The notes under the pieces: generated by a model
What the model was told of the DNA's origin: nothing
Databases searched by the model: none
Seen by the model: the letters and a program-made list of their open reading frames with translations, nothing else
Program-made: the position numbers and the translations under genes
Shown: positions 42,737-54,197 of the stretch, piece by piece
Layout of the letters: every line of letters begins with the position of its first letter
Numbering within the stretch: the stretch's first letter is position 1
Assembly (NCBI RefSeq): GCF_017654505.1
Contig: NC_054558.1
Location: forward strand, 15,479,778-15,543,777
DNA: 64,000 nt
Direction: 5' to 3'
Source of the DNA: Polyodon spathula
Lineage: Eukaryota; Chordata; Actinopteri; Acipenseriformes; Polyodontidae

Positions 42737-43480
42737 TTAGTGGTGTGCAACCTCAAGGACCCTCTTGCCTATTGAAGGCAAGGAAGGATCTGCCACATTC
42801 AAGTGGTGGAACCTGGAGAATGTATGCAGCATAGCCCAGCTGTATAGTGAGGCCCCTCTGAAGAGGGCCCAATATGTAGCCAACCCAAAACTAGAGTGCG
42901 CAGCTACTCTCCCATTTGGGGGTAAGCCAGCACTATGCCACAGAGACTGTGTCCGCAATTTAATGGGTCCATATTACCATAACAGACAAAGAGCTGGTCA
43001 GTATGAGCAAAGCTCTTGTCCTATCCACGTAACAACTCAATGCCTGCACTGGCAGAGGAAATTCAATCTCCTATCCTCCTCTGAAGCAAACAGAGGTGGA
43101 TGGAAAGACTCCAATTTCCCAGACTGTTCATGTGGAAGGCTGTAATCACCATGGGGAGGAAAGCAGAATTTGTAACAGTGACACCCTGCTGCCATCATCC
43201 CAAATACTCATACAGGAGCTATGCACCAACAGCACCTACAACTCACTGACCCGCTTAATGGAGGTGATAGCCTAGAGGAAGGCTGTCTTCATAGGCAGAT
43301 GCTCAACACTATGGAGTGTATAGGCTCAAACAGAGCCTTTGTGGTGAGGGGGCATCCTCCATCATTGTAAGGCCACGGAGCACGTGTGAGACACTGTCAG
43401 CCAACAGTGTCTGTCGCATTGGGATGTAAGTGGGACGCATTGAGCCACGCTTGAAGCGGGTGCATAATGCACCCACGGGT
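42737..43480 (-). pseudogene. DIRS tyrosine recombinase (YR) pseudogene
   Basis: On the minus strand, starting near 43480, short segments typical of DIRS recombinases appear in order: FKRGSMRPT, then KTAFL (43275-43289), SIKRVSEL (43239-43262, which holds the first catalytic Arg), NSAFLP in a shifted frame, then a C-terminal part (42958-42737) with HSSFGLATYWALFRG and FSRFHHLNV. There are at least two in-frame stops around KTAFL/SEL and one frameshift near 43170. Relative to the family, the His-x-x-Arg motif reads HSSF (Arg lost) and the nucleophilic Tyr position reads His, so the enzyme is inactive. YRs of this type join the circular DNA intermediate to the target without an integrase. Confidence 0.75.
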
Positions 43481-43610
43481 GCACTAAGTATCGAGTGCAC
43501 TGTGTGCACCAGGCACCAAGTGCACTGGGTAGTGTGTGCACCGAGCACCACGTGCACCGAGCACGGAAGTACCACGGGCTGAGCGTGCACTAAGGTACTG
43601 AAGCACCAGG
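43460..43610. repeat. Degenerate GTGCAC-rich tandem repeat
   Basis: Seven GTGCAC palindromes within about 115 bp (43479-43590), linked by CGAG/CAAG/AGCACC words, giving a loose 14-22 bp period. It lies at the upstream edge of the recombinase pseudogene. Confidence 0.7.
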
Positions 43611-44430
43611 GGGAAGTTGAAGCAGCGATGCCTACCCTAACCGTGTATAATTACACACCAGGGGACACACAGGCTGACGCTGCGTCGGGCGAATCTGTGG
43701 ACGGAGTACAATGCAATAATACAGTAACAAAAATATTACAGGGGAGCATACTGCTGTTGTTGTTGATTTTTTGAAGGCCCGATGCACCGAGGTGGGCAGG
43801 CTGGGCAGCCGGTGAGGTCTACTCTACAACGGGTATGGAAAAATACAGGAAACGGCCTGTGATTTTTTAAAAATGATTAGTTTTTTTCACCTAGCTGTTG
43901 TACAACCCAGGCAAGCGGGATACCATTTGCATACTGCAGATGTGTCAGGAAGGGTATTTAGTGAACAACAATAACTCGACAACTGGGGTAAGGCAGAGCC
44001 TAGCCCTGGTGGAGGATGTGCTCCCACACGAGTGAAAGGCTGTAAAAGATGACAACACTCACTCCTTTAAGTCAGTACTGTACAGGCAGCCAGATGCAGG
44101 TTGCTGAAGAATAAAGAAAGAAAAAGGCTAAATTAGGAGTCACTGATTCTGTGAAAGTGGCAAGCCAGCTTTCACCATGAAGGGCACAATACGCTCAAAT
44201 ACCAGCACAGGGGGTCTTACCTTACCATCTTGAGAGGCAAAAAGAAAAATGGCTTCCTCAGTATGGCGGTTTTAATCCCTTGGCAGATGGGACAGAGGGT
44301 GTCATCCCAGAAAGGGGCCTATCAGCAGCTCTGGTATAGAGAACTCAGAAAATACCTACCAATAGGCAGGCATATCCCATACCTAATGTTGTTGGTGGTC
44401 GTTTTCGAATTGAAAGGGAACAGTATTTAG

Positions 44431-45900
44431 CATTTTTAAGATAGTTTAAAGGCAACAAATATGGTTTAAAGACACAGTGTGCAGGGCTTACAGGAAACAA
44501 CGAGGCTCTGACAAGACTAAGTTGTTTAGGGAGACAGTGGAACTACCGTGGGACCTGCAGTCTAAATGTGGAAAACCTCAGAGCTAGCTATTTTAAAATT
44601 TCTATTTCTATATATTGTTATAAGATTATCAGTATATATATATATATAAGATTGTCACATATTGATGTGTTGATTTAAAAAATAAATACATTTGATAATG
44701 AGTGATGGTTTTACGACATTATTTACTCTGGAGATTGTGTGATAAAGATTTACACATACTATTCCCTCTCTTATAATGACACATCTACAACTATAAACAA
44801 GCTCGTAAATGCATGGAAATTCCTCATTTCGGCATACAATGAAATGTGAATGAACCGAGTTTTTAATTATAAAAGTTGTATTCTTTTTGGGAGAGGGGCG
44901 GGGGGTTGGTTTGGTCACTCATGATTTTTATTCTCCAAGCTCCATTCTTCAAGCTGTTTCACAGTGGCATTCTTAAAAGAAAAGAAAAAAAAAACCTTGG
45001 AATTCTTCCAGACTCTTCCTTTTTTCTTTCAAGAAAACTTTACTGTGTAAATTTGTTCTTTGTGTGTAGCCTTTTGTTTAAATAGCATTGTGTGTTTGCA
45101 GTTGGGGGGGGGGGGGGGGATTTTGAGGGAAAGAATTTGAAAAGCCTTGACCTCAGCGAATCTAGATGGAGTACATTAGCAGATTCTTCAGTACATGTAT
45201 GATTCTCAGATAAGGTGGAAGTGTCCCTGGGGTAGGGCTTTTCATTAACCCCCCACCAGCCTACCCAAACACACAGAGATGTTTTGTTAGTTTCCCCGTG
45301 GGACTGAGGCCTAGCCCCGAAGGAGAAAGGTTGCAAGAGATGTGAAAAAAAACAACTGCTGATCTGTCTAAAAACAAGAAGCAGCAAAAATGCCTGTAAG
45401 AACAAATACTGTAGTATTCTGCAGTAAAACTGTAACGGGACATATTTATAACTGGACAGAGAGTTATGTTATTTTATGGTTTTCAAATATGTGATTAAAG
45501 GGCACACTCTGAAGTACACACTGGTTTAAATGCTTTGGAAATCGGACCCTGCAGTAAGTCTAATTAAACAAGTGTGTGTGTGCCCTGGTAAAACTACAAG
45601 AAACCAAGTCAACATTGCAGCGTATACCTTTTACCTTAACATTTGTGACTTTGTGTTTTGAGTGTTTGAGTGGACAGATTCTCTAATATAATGCAAAAAC
45701 TGCTCTAAACACATACCATGTGATTCTTAGTAATAATATATGTTGTGTGAAGGGTGTCACTTTTTGCCGTGATTGATTTCTTTGAAATGATTTCTAATAA
45801 ACTGCACTGCTGTTGTGAACTGTTATTTCAGCCAGTTTCTAGTAAGTACTTGGTCATGTGACCTACTCCCTAATCACTACAGGATATTCATAGACAGAAT
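44431..45900. other. Intergenic, nothing firm
   Basis: G16 tract at 45104-45119 and short TA runs at 44634-44648. The 121-codon minus frame at 45040-45405 is judged random. Confidence 0.45.
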
Positions 45901-45939
45901 GCTTTAGTGTATAACGAAAGGTGTACAAAATCAAAAGAG

Positions 45940-46350
45940 GTAATGACGAGGTAATAATGCACTGGTGAGTCTGCACTTAGAGTATTCTGTATAACTATGG
46001 TCACCACAGTTCCAAAGGGACATTGTGGAACTAGAGAGTGACCAATGAAGAGCAGCTAGATTCATCCCAGGGCTTAAAGGAACGAGCTCCTAAAATAGGC
46101 TGAAAGAACTGACTCTACTTAGATTACAGCAAATAATTAGATGGGGAATGGGGTGGGTGGGGGGGTCATTTTACATCTTTAAAATCTTAAATGGAGTTGA
46201 CAAAGTTAACCCTAACCAATACTTTAAACATTGCACAGAAAGCAGGACTTGGGAATTAAGTGGAGAGGGAAGGAGACACTTCTTCATACAGTGGTGAGGT
46301 TGTAGATTGGGTTATCTAGTTATGTTGTTGATGCTATCCAGCTCATCTGT
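45940..46350 (+). mobile_element. CR1/L2-type LINE fragment (RT C-terminus)
   Basis: The longest LINE copy here. GTATTCTGTATAACTATGGT, GGACATTGTGGAACTAGAGA and GGGCTTAAAGGAACGAGCTC correspond to the conserved VWxP / DIxxLExVQRR / PGLKxLxYxER region of LINE reverse transcriptases (family knowledge). These are followed by GACAAAGTTAACCCTAACCA and the GGAGACACTTCTTCA segment. It is interrupted by stops and a G-rich insertion at 46149-46166. Confidence 0.7.
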
Positions 46351-46641
46351 GTTGTGGGTTTTTGACAGTTGTTTTGCACAGTGCTACACTTTCTAGTGAT
46401 TATTCAATGTACAGTCTTCTCACATTGTCTTTAGGTGTGTGGAGAGTGATGTGCTAACAGGCAGGCCCTCAAAATTATAACAGCATTACAAGTAGCACAT
46501 TTTTAATCACATGGGAGGCAATTTACAATACTTTAATTGCAGTTTCTTTGATTGTTATCGCAACTAATTGGCTAACTATTAACAACTAATACAGATACTA
46601 GTTGTTTAAAGGAGGAACCAAAGCTGGCACTCTAGGCCTAG

Positions 46642-46796
46642 GCCTCGTTTTGTCAACGGAGTTTTGACAATGTGACCTTTCAACCTTGCTATCTTTATCT
46701 TTCTCTCTATATCTATCTATCTATCTAGAGAAACAGAAAGGGCAGGGCTGGCTGAGTTGAAAGGTCACATTGTCACAACATTTGAATAAATGAGGC
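46642..46796. repeat. Fold-back element, arms about 42 bp
   Basis: The left arm 46642-46684 and right arm 46756-46796 pair, with a perfect 20-bp core (TGACAATGTGACCTTTCAAC) and a weaker outer part beginning GCCTCRTTT. The loop holds a CTAT microsatellite flanked by CTTTCT / AGAAAG. It looks like a small MITE or palindromic insertion. Confidence 0.75.
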
Positions 46797-46924
46797 AGAG
46801 TATTCAGCTGTACTGTTCAATAAATAGAAAAAAGGATAAAAACAATATAACATATTAGGTTCCTTAATATACTGTATATAGCTGCACTTTAGGTTATCCA
46901 GATTAAACTGTTATTAACTGTTGA

Positions 46925-47085
46925 TGGTTTGATGGTGAATGTTCTTTAATGTTGGCAGATACTCCTTTTGTTGAAGAAACATCAGAGGACATTCAGCCCA
47001 TCTTGCTTTTCCAATCCTAAGAAGCTGATTCACCTCAAAACTTGTCAAGTTGTGTCTTAAAGAAACCCAGTGATTTTGTGATGAG
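46925..47085 (-). mobile_element. CR1/L2-type LINE 3' tail, minus orientation
   Basis: The reverse complement reads ACTGGGTTTCTTTAAGACAC, AACTTGACAAGTTTTGAGG, AATCAGCTTCTTAGGA and GATGGGCTGAATG. This aligns in order with the tail at about 1260-1340. Confidence 0.6.
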
Positions 47086-48350
47086 TTGCATTACAATGTG
47101 TGCATATCGTGTGGGTATTAGTGCAGGGTGTGGTTTCAAGGAAAAGAGAGCTGTGGCTGGGGTAGCTCGATACTGAGGTTTTGCTGAAGACACAACCAGC
47201 TGAGATGTATGTAAACAAGATTTATGAGTACACCAGCATTCTGAAAAAGCCTTCAGACCGAGCTGTGTGATTACATTGATTTGGTGTGCGAACAGTCAAA
47301 GTAGAAAGCACCAGTAGCTATACCCCTGCTCATGACTTCTACCTGGATAAGTGTATCAGAACAAAGAAACAAGAAGCTCTGAGGAATGCACATCAGTGCC
47401 TTATTCTGTATAGTGGGGATGGTTCGTGAGTGTTTGTTTATATTTTAAGTAACAGTTATTTGAGACATGAGAATACATTCCAAAACTTTTTTTGAGACAG
47501 TCTGGAAAGGTTAAATGTAAGCTCTATTTAAGTTGTTTATCATGCTTACAATTGGTTTTGGTTTTCTAATTTGTTTCTTCTTTTGTGTGTGAAATTGATT
47601 CCTCTTCAATAATTCCACTTTAATAAAAATAAGTAAATATTTGAACAGGTAAAGTGGTCACCAGAATATAAAACCCACTGCCACTGGGAGTACAGGATAA
47701 ACCCCCCCCCCCCCTTTTTTTACCTTGGTAGTTTGTGGGTGGATGGTAGACATACATAAATTGGACTCATTTAGGACTGTTTAAGGACAGTTTTATGAAC
47801 TATTATTTGAATAGTGTCATAAACACTAATGCTTTTGAAAATGGGTAGAAACTAAGAAACACTCTCTAAAACAGTATAACATGTTTTCATGAACTGCAAA
47901 CTTTTCTGAATTCATCAAACTGGAATTTAAGACAAAACATGCCTAAAAACAGTCCTTGTTTTGTGAAAAGGGCCCAAATTGTTAACAAAGGAACTAAAAT
48001 GAATGGCATTGAAACAGCGATGATGAGCAAAAAATGGCACTAACCATGAACAATCATTTTAAAAAAAACTAAGAATGGCTCTAAAGAAGCTATATATAGC
48101 ACATACAGAATATATTTTACATATGTAATATACCCTCCCTATGAAAATGTCTATTAATCAGTAACTTAATTAATGTCTTAATAATAATCCATTTGGACTG
48201 TGATTCCTGATTCATTGTAGCCTCTGTAACCAATAAATCCTTTGCTTTGCTGGGCTTTGAAGGTGTTTTAAGTTTCCACTTAAAGAGGCAGTCTTATTGC
48301 TGCACTAAACTACAGTATAATGCAATATTGTAGGCACAGTGTCTTTTTTA
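47086..48350. other. Intergenic with possible MITE relic
   Basis: C13 at 47701-47713. A weak inverted pair at 47771-47790 and 47939-47958 (TTAGGACTGTTTAAGGACAG against CAAGGACTGTTTTTAGGCAT on the other strand) may be the ends of a decayed fold-back element of about 190 bp. Confidence 0.35.
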
Positions 48351-48718
48351 CAGCTATGGCCAAAAGTTTTACATCACATAGAATTTTAGGATTGAGACAT
48401 AATTAAAAAAAAACAAAAACAAAACCAAAAAAGAACCACCTATATGAACATAATTTAGATCTTTTATTTAACATCATGTAATTAAAGAAACTACAAAATT
48501 AAATCACAAAAGTCTACCATTAGCCATAACAGAAGGATAGTAAATCATGTCGGATTTTGAAATGTCACATTTTTTAATTTGTCAGTTTTTCTGAAAGTAT
48601 GTGGAAAACTGCAAAGTGGTATGTAGGTCAATATGTTAACGTAACATTATTCACCAGGTTTAATTTTACTTTATGAAGCAAAATGGGTTAATTCTATAGC
48701 GTGATGCAAAAAGAGCTG
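48351..48718. mobile_element. Tc1/mariner-type MITE, 368 bp
   Basis: Begins CAGCTATGGCCAAAAGTTTT and ends with the complement of CAGCTCTTTTTGCATCACGC; both ends carry CAGCT, TTTTxCATCAC and TAGAATT in order. It is flanked on both sides by TA (48349-48350 and 48719-48720), the Tc1/mariner target duplication. There is no transposase frame, so it is non-autonomous. The terminal motif resembles fish Tc1-like ends. Confidence 0.65.
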
Positions 48719-49300
48719 TATAACTGTACCTCAAAACTAATGTACTGTTTTTCAATACTGCAGCAAAGTTTCTGAATACACAATAAGCCTGAATTAGTAC
48801 TGCAGTACCATTTTGTAAGGATTAGCTTGGCTACAGTCAACTGGCAAATAATGTTTCAGAAGATATTAATGTATCAAATTGAAATATTCGACTAAATACA
48901 TTAATATTTTCTTCTAGATGTACACAACTTATATATACAATATAAAAAAAAGATCAAACACAGCATTTATTGCTATATATTTTATATTATTTAAATTTCA
49001 AGCAAAGAAAATGATAACATATGCTTGATTTAAAATTCACACACGTTTGGAATACTTTCTCTTAGGTAAGGTAGTCCAAATTTAGAGCAAACCAGGGTCT
49101 CTGAAACCAGCCAAATATGTACCGTTTGTTCACATTGAAAAATTGTTTAATGTAAAAGAAAGGACAGACATTTATTTTTCAGTGTAGCAGAGAGATGAAA
49201 TAAGTTTTGCTATCGGTACTTTGAGAAAGACACTCAGCCCTTGAAACTAAAAGGCCCTAATGCACAAACAGTGCCCCTCTGCATACTCCCTTCCCTCAAA
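48719..49300. other. Intergenic, nothing recognised
   Basis: Unique AT-rich sequence. Confidence 0.5.
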
Positions 49301-49660
49301 CTGCCTCCCCCTCCACTCTGAAGCAGGTGTCCTCGTAAATGTTTCCCTCTATTCAAACAGATACCTATTGTTTTATGTAGGAAATGCCTTTATCTCCTTT
49401 GGTCTTTAAGACCCTGTTTGTTTCCCATTCAGCCTGTGCTACTCTCTTCAAGAGGAAGGGGAGGAAGGGGGGGCTCCTGCGAGCTGCTCTGAAAAGAGCC
49501 CCAAGGCCCTGGCTTCACTGGCTGGACAGTAGCCCAGGTGCTGAGGCTGGGCTGGGGCGGCAGGGGGGAGGCCCGATGGCCTATTCACATTCACAGGCAG
49601 AGATTTCTGGGATTAAGCCCAGGGGATGTGTTTTTTTTTTTTTTTTTTTTGCTTTGTAAA
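49301..49660. promoter_or_regulatory. GC-rich non-coding island, candidate enhancer
   Basis: About 49430-49620 is GC-rich (GGAAGGGGAGGAAGGGGGG, then CTGGGCTGGGGCGGCAGGGG), ending at a T run (49629-49650). The 91-codon frame through it has no recognisable domain. It lies 11 kb beyond the MN1 3' end. Confidence 0.3.
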
Positions 49661-50840
49661 AAAAGAAAGGAAAGGAAAGAAAAAGCTACCCAGCTGGTCA
49701 GGCCAAATACATAATCAATAGTATTCGAGAAGAATGAAATGCACATCCAGGCTGCCAAAACGACAGGGGCCCTGCCTGAAATGAGTGCCAAATACCCTCC
49801 ACAAAAGAGACTCCCTTTTCCCCCAGCCATGGTTACAAACCTTACTTTTCCCCATCTTGTCAACACTTGATGAAAAGTTCCAGATTTAGGTTTTCAGTTC
49901 TGTGGGCATTAGAGGGTTCTGAATGGGAGTGTAAGGGCTGCGGGTGGCTTTGTGGTGAGAGTTTTTTTCCCTTTTCTTTGCTCTCCTTTTCAAAAGAGGG
50001 GTATTGAAAAGTCATTAAGTGCTGATAATTGGCATAATCAATGGGCCTTTAGGCGTCAGAGTGCGGGCTGTAGGGGAAGGGGAGTTGGGAGGAGAACCTC
50101 TCACTTTTGATTTGTGAGCTGACCAGGCCGGTAGTTCCCGTTTCCCTTTTTTGAGTCTTGTTGAGTGACAGCGCAATGAAAGTCTCCTTCTGAAAACACA
50201 CACAAGAAGTCAGACTCTGGAGTGCCATACTGTCATAGAGCAATAAAACATGTCACAGAGAGTAGGGCTATCTTCTGTGTGAAATACAGCCTGGGGACAG
50301 GGCGAGCAGCTGTTAAGGTGATAATTAAGGCATTTTATCTTGATTTGAGCTGTTAAGAAGTATCCTTCTTTGTGATTTATAGCTCAACGATGAAGGCTAG
50401 CAGCCTACCCAAAGATTAGGTCGCCAGATCCTGTGGATGGGCCCCAGTAGGCCTGTTTCACAGTGCATAACACGGGCTTCCTTTTTCCCCTCTGTAATGT
50501 TTTGGGTTTAATTGGCTGATGCGTAGCAAATTCAATCCAGCTTCCGAATGTCTATCATCCTCCCCCTAACGCACACAGACTGACGCTGCCAGACAGATAA
50601 AACCCCTAGAATTACTGATTTTTCACAGTGATACAATGATCGCCTTTGATGGGAATTTGATCTTACATCAGACAAACCAATGATCTCTGAACCACTGCGT
50701 TTAATTTTTTAAAAAATATGATACCCAGGTATGACAGGGTGTAGTCACACAGTTGATTAGGGTTGTTTATCTGGTACTTGGCAGTTGATGTGAACTGGAA
50801 CACATACTGTACTGGTTTCTGCCTACTGTCTTACAATTCC
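49661..50840. promoter_or_regulatory. Cluster of non-repetitive, enhancer-like sequence
   Basis: Over 1 kb of mixed composition with no microsatellite, unlike the surrounding DNA. Motifs include TGATAATTGGCATAATCAAT (50022-50041), AAGGTGATAATTAAGGCATT, and a TCF/LEF-like CCTTTGATGG near 50644. Typical of conserved developmental enhancers. Conservation cannot be tested here. Confidence 0.3.
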
Positions 50841-51062
50841 TTTTTTTAAATAGAGCCTTTTATAGTGGACCACCATCACAAAGCACTTTACAAGATATAA
50901 GACTAGGGTGTGTGAACTATGCATCAGCTGCTGAGTCACTTACAACAATGTCCTGCAAGATGGAGCACAAGGAGGTTAAGTGACTTGCTTGAATTGGATT
51001 TGAATTGGGGACTTCCTGGTTACAAGCCCATTTCTTTAACCACTGGACCACACAGCCTCCTG
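50830..51062 (-). mobile_element. tRNA-headed SINE (second family), minus orientation
   Basis: The minus strand starts GGAGGCTGTGTGGTCCAGTG, with box A (GTGGTCCAGTGGTTAAAG), then a degraded box B (AATTCAAATCC). The body includes AAGTCACTTAACCTCCTTGT, and the tail reads TAAAGTGCTTTGTGATGGTG with CTATAAAAGGCTCTATTTAA. The tail differs from the SINEs at 2.8 and 62.0 kb, so this is a separate family. Confidence 0.7.
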
Positions 51063-51139
51063 GTTGACTGTCCTCCTAGTAGCATCGACAGCATTGACGT
51101 TCACCACTATAGAGGACCATATGGCCTCTGGCAACATAA

Positions 51140-51790
51140 CTGATGTTGGCTGAGGCTTTTCCAAATAACTCAATTTTATGCTGAGTGACCTCAGCCATAA
51201 GGACTCTCAGCGCCTCAGACAACTTTTCTTTTCCGCTGCCGTTCCGCTGACATATTTTTTGGTTTGGTTTGATTTTCGTGCTCCACAACTCTCATAAAGC
51301 ACCTGTTGCTCTCTGCACTAACTAACCTGACCTCTGGGTTGTAAGTGCGGCTGCTAAATAGCCTGATGCACAGACTCCACTCATTGTGAGCCTCATTATC
51401 ATGATTGTAGCTCATTATTTGTGCGTGTTGAGTAATTTGCATTGTCTAAAGCTTACATAGGCCGCATAGCAAAATAATTGCCTGGCCACTAGGCAATTTA
51501 GATAATGCAGCCGCAATTATTTTCACTACACCTATCCTTACTTACATCAGCCCCTTAATGTCTTATGCAGTATGCTCTGAGACCAAGGGCCATGGGGTCA
51601 GAGTGGCGGTAACTCTTGTCCAAATACTGGAAGGCTGTTAAGCCTGAAAATGCTTCTGAGAATGAAAACTCTTGTGGAGCCACTGCTGCAGGTCAGTGGA
51701 CCGAAGGAACAATACAGGCCACTGTTTTCCAATACATTACCCAAGGCCACCTCGGAGAAAGCCCCAGTTGAACATTTTAATATGAACAGC
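51140..51790. promoter_or_regulatory. Enhancer-like block with homeodomain motifs
   Basis: Repeat-free. Contains CTCATTATCATGATTGTAGC, CTCATTATTTG, and a hairpin AATTGCCT-(7 nt)-AGGCAATT at 51476-51498, followed by TTTAGATAATGCAGCCGCAA. The density of TAAT/ATTA cores and mixed composition suggest a developmental cis-element of MN1 or a neighbour. Confidence 0.35.
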
Positions 51791-52860
51791 TTTGGATCTT
51801 AAAAACGCCAATAATAGCCAAAGATATGATATAAAAATATATATTGGAAACATCAGAACTTGGGAAACTGCACCACATGATAGTGGACTGTGGAACTACA
51901 ACATCTAGTTTTTAAAAAGGATGGAAAGCAAAACAACGTCAATAAATCTGTAAATTAGACATTTAAAATAAATAAAAAAAAACCTTACAGACACTGCATA
52001 CCAGTTTCTGCACCAATAAAACCCTAGTTATGGAGCATTATGGTAGGGCCCTCACTTGCGGCCTAAGAGCTTACCTTCTCACCGTGGTCATCTGTCAGAC
52101 GTAATGCCCTCTAATCGGGTTCCATTGTTTAGATATTCTGTAGATTTTAGTTCTGACAATGTAAGTGCCATTTAACCACACTAAATAATATCACTTACAG
52201 ATCAGCAGATTCAGCTACCTTTACTTTATTCTCAAAAAAAGATAAGAGTTTAAGCCACGTTGGAGGAATTGTAAGCGCTCTATATATTTCATCTCTTATC
52301 TAAAGAGATTTGGACACTTTACTGGAGTAAGGTTAAGAAGCTTTCTATATGCCATCCACAGAGCCTACGTGTAAATATGAAAGGGACAAGTCAGGGTCTG
52401 AATTTAGCTCCTGCTACACTCTCTGGTGTTTGATCCAATGCTCCAGGTGGGCCATCAGTTACAGCCCAAGGCTTACAGAAAGCATCTACAAAAGATTCAT
52501 TTGTGTGCCGCTCCACATGGTGGGGAAAAAAAGCAACCCTGTTCTTTATGAAATCAAGTACCAGGGGATAGGGGCACTGTAGAGCAAGGCAGCATCTGAG
52601 AGCGCGATACAGGAGAGGTCAGTTTTGAAAGGTCATAGCGTGCAGGGATGGGGTGAGCAGGCTGGATTAACAAGAGTGTACTTTACTGTGGGGGAGCCTG
52701 TGACTATCCCAGCCAGCTTCCCCTCACTAGGACTTGGTACAAGGAAAAGGATTTTGATATGGTGGATGGCATCCCGCTGTTTTAGTTTCTACAAAGCAAT
52801 CCTCAGAAACAGCTGCTGACGGTAGAATATCAACCAGGAATGTATTTATTAATACCGTGT
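51791..52860. other. Intergenic, possible further regulatory sequence
   Basis: About 52030-52140 and 52340-52760 are of mixed composition and repeat-free; the rest is AT-rich. A 77-codon frame at 52349-52582 is without recognisable domain. Confidence 0.35.
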
Positions 52861-54197
52861 AGAATGGTGTATAGATTGAATGTGGACATTGGAAGACAAC
52901 TACTTCAAAAGCACTGCAAATTAACAAGAGTCTATTTTTGTGATATTATATTTGCAGTCTCGTTTCAGCCAACATATCTTGCATACTAGTGAGGCTTGAT
53001 CCGTCAACTTGTTTGAGGTATGAAACAGACACATGGGATTAAGGAAATGTATTTTTCAGATGCACCTAGCTCAGCTAGCTAAGATGCTGTTTAACATTAC
53101 TATAACAATTTAAAAAAAAATACAGTGACCAGTGTGTGCCTTTGCAGAGGGTTCTTACAATCGTACAGTACACAAGCGGTTAAACATATTTTTTATAAAA
53201 TCGAGAGTTTATCAGATTACAGCCATTTGCAAGCTAAAACGTTTATAGGAGGCTATGATGAGTGAAGATTGGTGCAAAATCAAGGCAATTATCATGCTCA
53301 CCATGTAGAGTGTGACAGACAGACAGACAGATGGACACAATCCCACATATGAGGATCCTAAAAACAGGTTTATAGAATTTGAAGGCGTCATCATTAAGAA
53401 CCATCACTGTTTAGATAATTATAATAGATCCCATTATGTTCTGTTAAGGTTCACAATTGTTGTATCTCTTCTTACAAGTGTTTTCAAGTTTTCAGCTCCC
53501 TGAGAAAGTTTGTGTTTTAATTCTACTTTGGCCCATTGACAAAGAGATCCCATATCCTTCAACAGAACCTCCACACTGAACAAAGAAAACAAGAGCACTT
53601 AGATAAGAAAAGCATAGCCATTGTTTTTTGTGGAAGTTGACCAGTGAACTTTGACATCTGTGCCTTAGATAATGTTGAATTTAGTTGTATTTGTTGACAA
53701 AGAAAACTGTAATTATTGTTTGTTATCTCCGGGGCAAATGGGAGGGGGAGACAGATCCCAAACTCTTGTTTATATTAGAAAGAGCTGAAGGAATTCCCAT
53801 TCTCTGAGAATCTACATGTATTCTGCTTGTGCCAAACCGGGGTCCTGCACATGGGTATGATGTAGCTGCAGGTCACTGTATGTAATTAAATCGAGCAGTT
53901 GCAACTGCAAATTATAAGCTGCTGACAGTGTCTTAAAACTTGCTGAGCTGTAGGTCAACTATACTCCAATGGTGTAGCTGTAGTTTTACCATGTGCTTCA
54001 CAGGAGGTGTTGATGTGCCAGGAAGCAGCAGTTAAAAAAGTGGTCTTTATCCTTCGTCACAGGAAAGCAGAGTCAGTGATAAAGTAGATTATAACAAGTA
54101 AATAGCCCATTTTGCAGCCTTGGTTATCGATCATTTAATGGAGTGCTAACCAATGTGTCAAACTCTACTTTATTTCTAGCTGTATAAACTATATAAC
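52861..54197. other. Intergenic, nothing firm
   Basis: A (GACA)n-like run at 53312-53330 sits in sequence that may be an old repeat; no family is assigned. Confidence 0.4.

Larger units (their letters stand above)
42560..44430 (-). mobile_element. Internally deleted DIRS-type retroelement, minus orientation
   Basis: The left end has GTTCCCTTTCAATTGAAAAA at 42614 followed by GACCACTAACAACATTAAGT. The right end, read on the minus strand, has GTTCCCTTTCAATTCGAAAA then GACCACCAACAACATTAGGT (44372-44424). These are inverted terminal repeats like those of fish DIRS elements, and the left side also has the GGTTAC-TGTAA-GTAACC core seen in such ends. Between them lies a decayed tyrosine recombinase on the minus strand. 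The gag and reverse-transcriptase/RNase H region is missing, so the copy is non-autonomous. Boundaries are approximate. Confidence 0.7.

Noticed and set aside
53290..53400. (GACA)n followed by CCCACATATGAGGATCC
   Set aside because: Reminiscent of a fish repeat, but the family could not be named and boundaries are not visible.
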